From: Acidimicrobiaceae bacterium
Lineage (GTDB): Bacteria > Actinomycetota > Acidimicrobiia > Acidimicrobiales > Bog-793
Direction: 5' to 3'
Length of the DNA stretch: 35,131 nt
Assembly: GCA_027365385.1 (NCBI GenBank)
Contig: DAHXNN010000072.1
Coordinates: forward strand, 1-35,131
The first letter of the stretch is position 1, and each line of letters starts with the position of its first letter. Below are positions 34,677 to 35,131 of this stretch, one piece after another. The position numbers were made by a program, and so were the translations under genes. Below the pieces are notes generated by a model, which worked only from the letters and a program-made list of their open reading frames with translations, was not told the origin of the DNA and searched no databases.

Positions 34677-34695
34677 GCTCTTCAAATGATCGAAG

Positions 34696-34711
34696 CGTGG
34701 GCTTGCCCACG
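34696..34711 (+). other. Short hairpin immediately before 16S
   Basis: CGTGGGC-tt-GCCCACG. Confidence 0.55.
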
Positions 34712-34718
34712 TCAGGTC

Positions 34719-35131
<413 letters not shown>

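Overview
35.1 kb of high-GC actinobacterial DNA. The 16S start is Acidimicrobiia-like (inferred by eye, not searched). The window is ordinary core metabolism in compact operons: ppk1(partial)-ppx; a YbhN-like membrane protein divergent from an AI-2E-type transporter and a GT2 glycosyltransferase; menG-menF; rlmN and mshD; nth; then a his-trp-arg supercluster (hisD-hisC-hisB-hisH-hisA-hisF-GroES-like-hisI-trpE-ygfZ-[convergent two-component system]-trpC-trpF-trpB-trpA-argC-argJ-argB-argD-argF-argR-argH); an AAG-family glycosylase; and an rrn promoter, leader and 16S 5' end. No CRISPR, phage, transposon or obvious defence system was seen. The most interesting signals are small-scale. (1) Most operon junctions are exact 4-nt stop/start overlaps, usually GTGAGC. 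(2) Where adjacent genes do not touch, the gap often holds an unannotated micro-ORF whose stop overlaps the next start (hisC-hisB, hisB-hisH, hisH-hisA, argR-argH, regulator-kinase). Between the GroES-like gene and hisI there is a 14-bp tandem repeat that forms a ladder of overlapping 5-codon ORFs. (3) Nearly every transcription-unit head has a TANNNT-like hexamer 6-7 nt before the first codon, suggesting pervasive leaderless mRNAs. (4) Short tandem duplications recur at gene edges. These are readings of the sequence; functional claims are inference.
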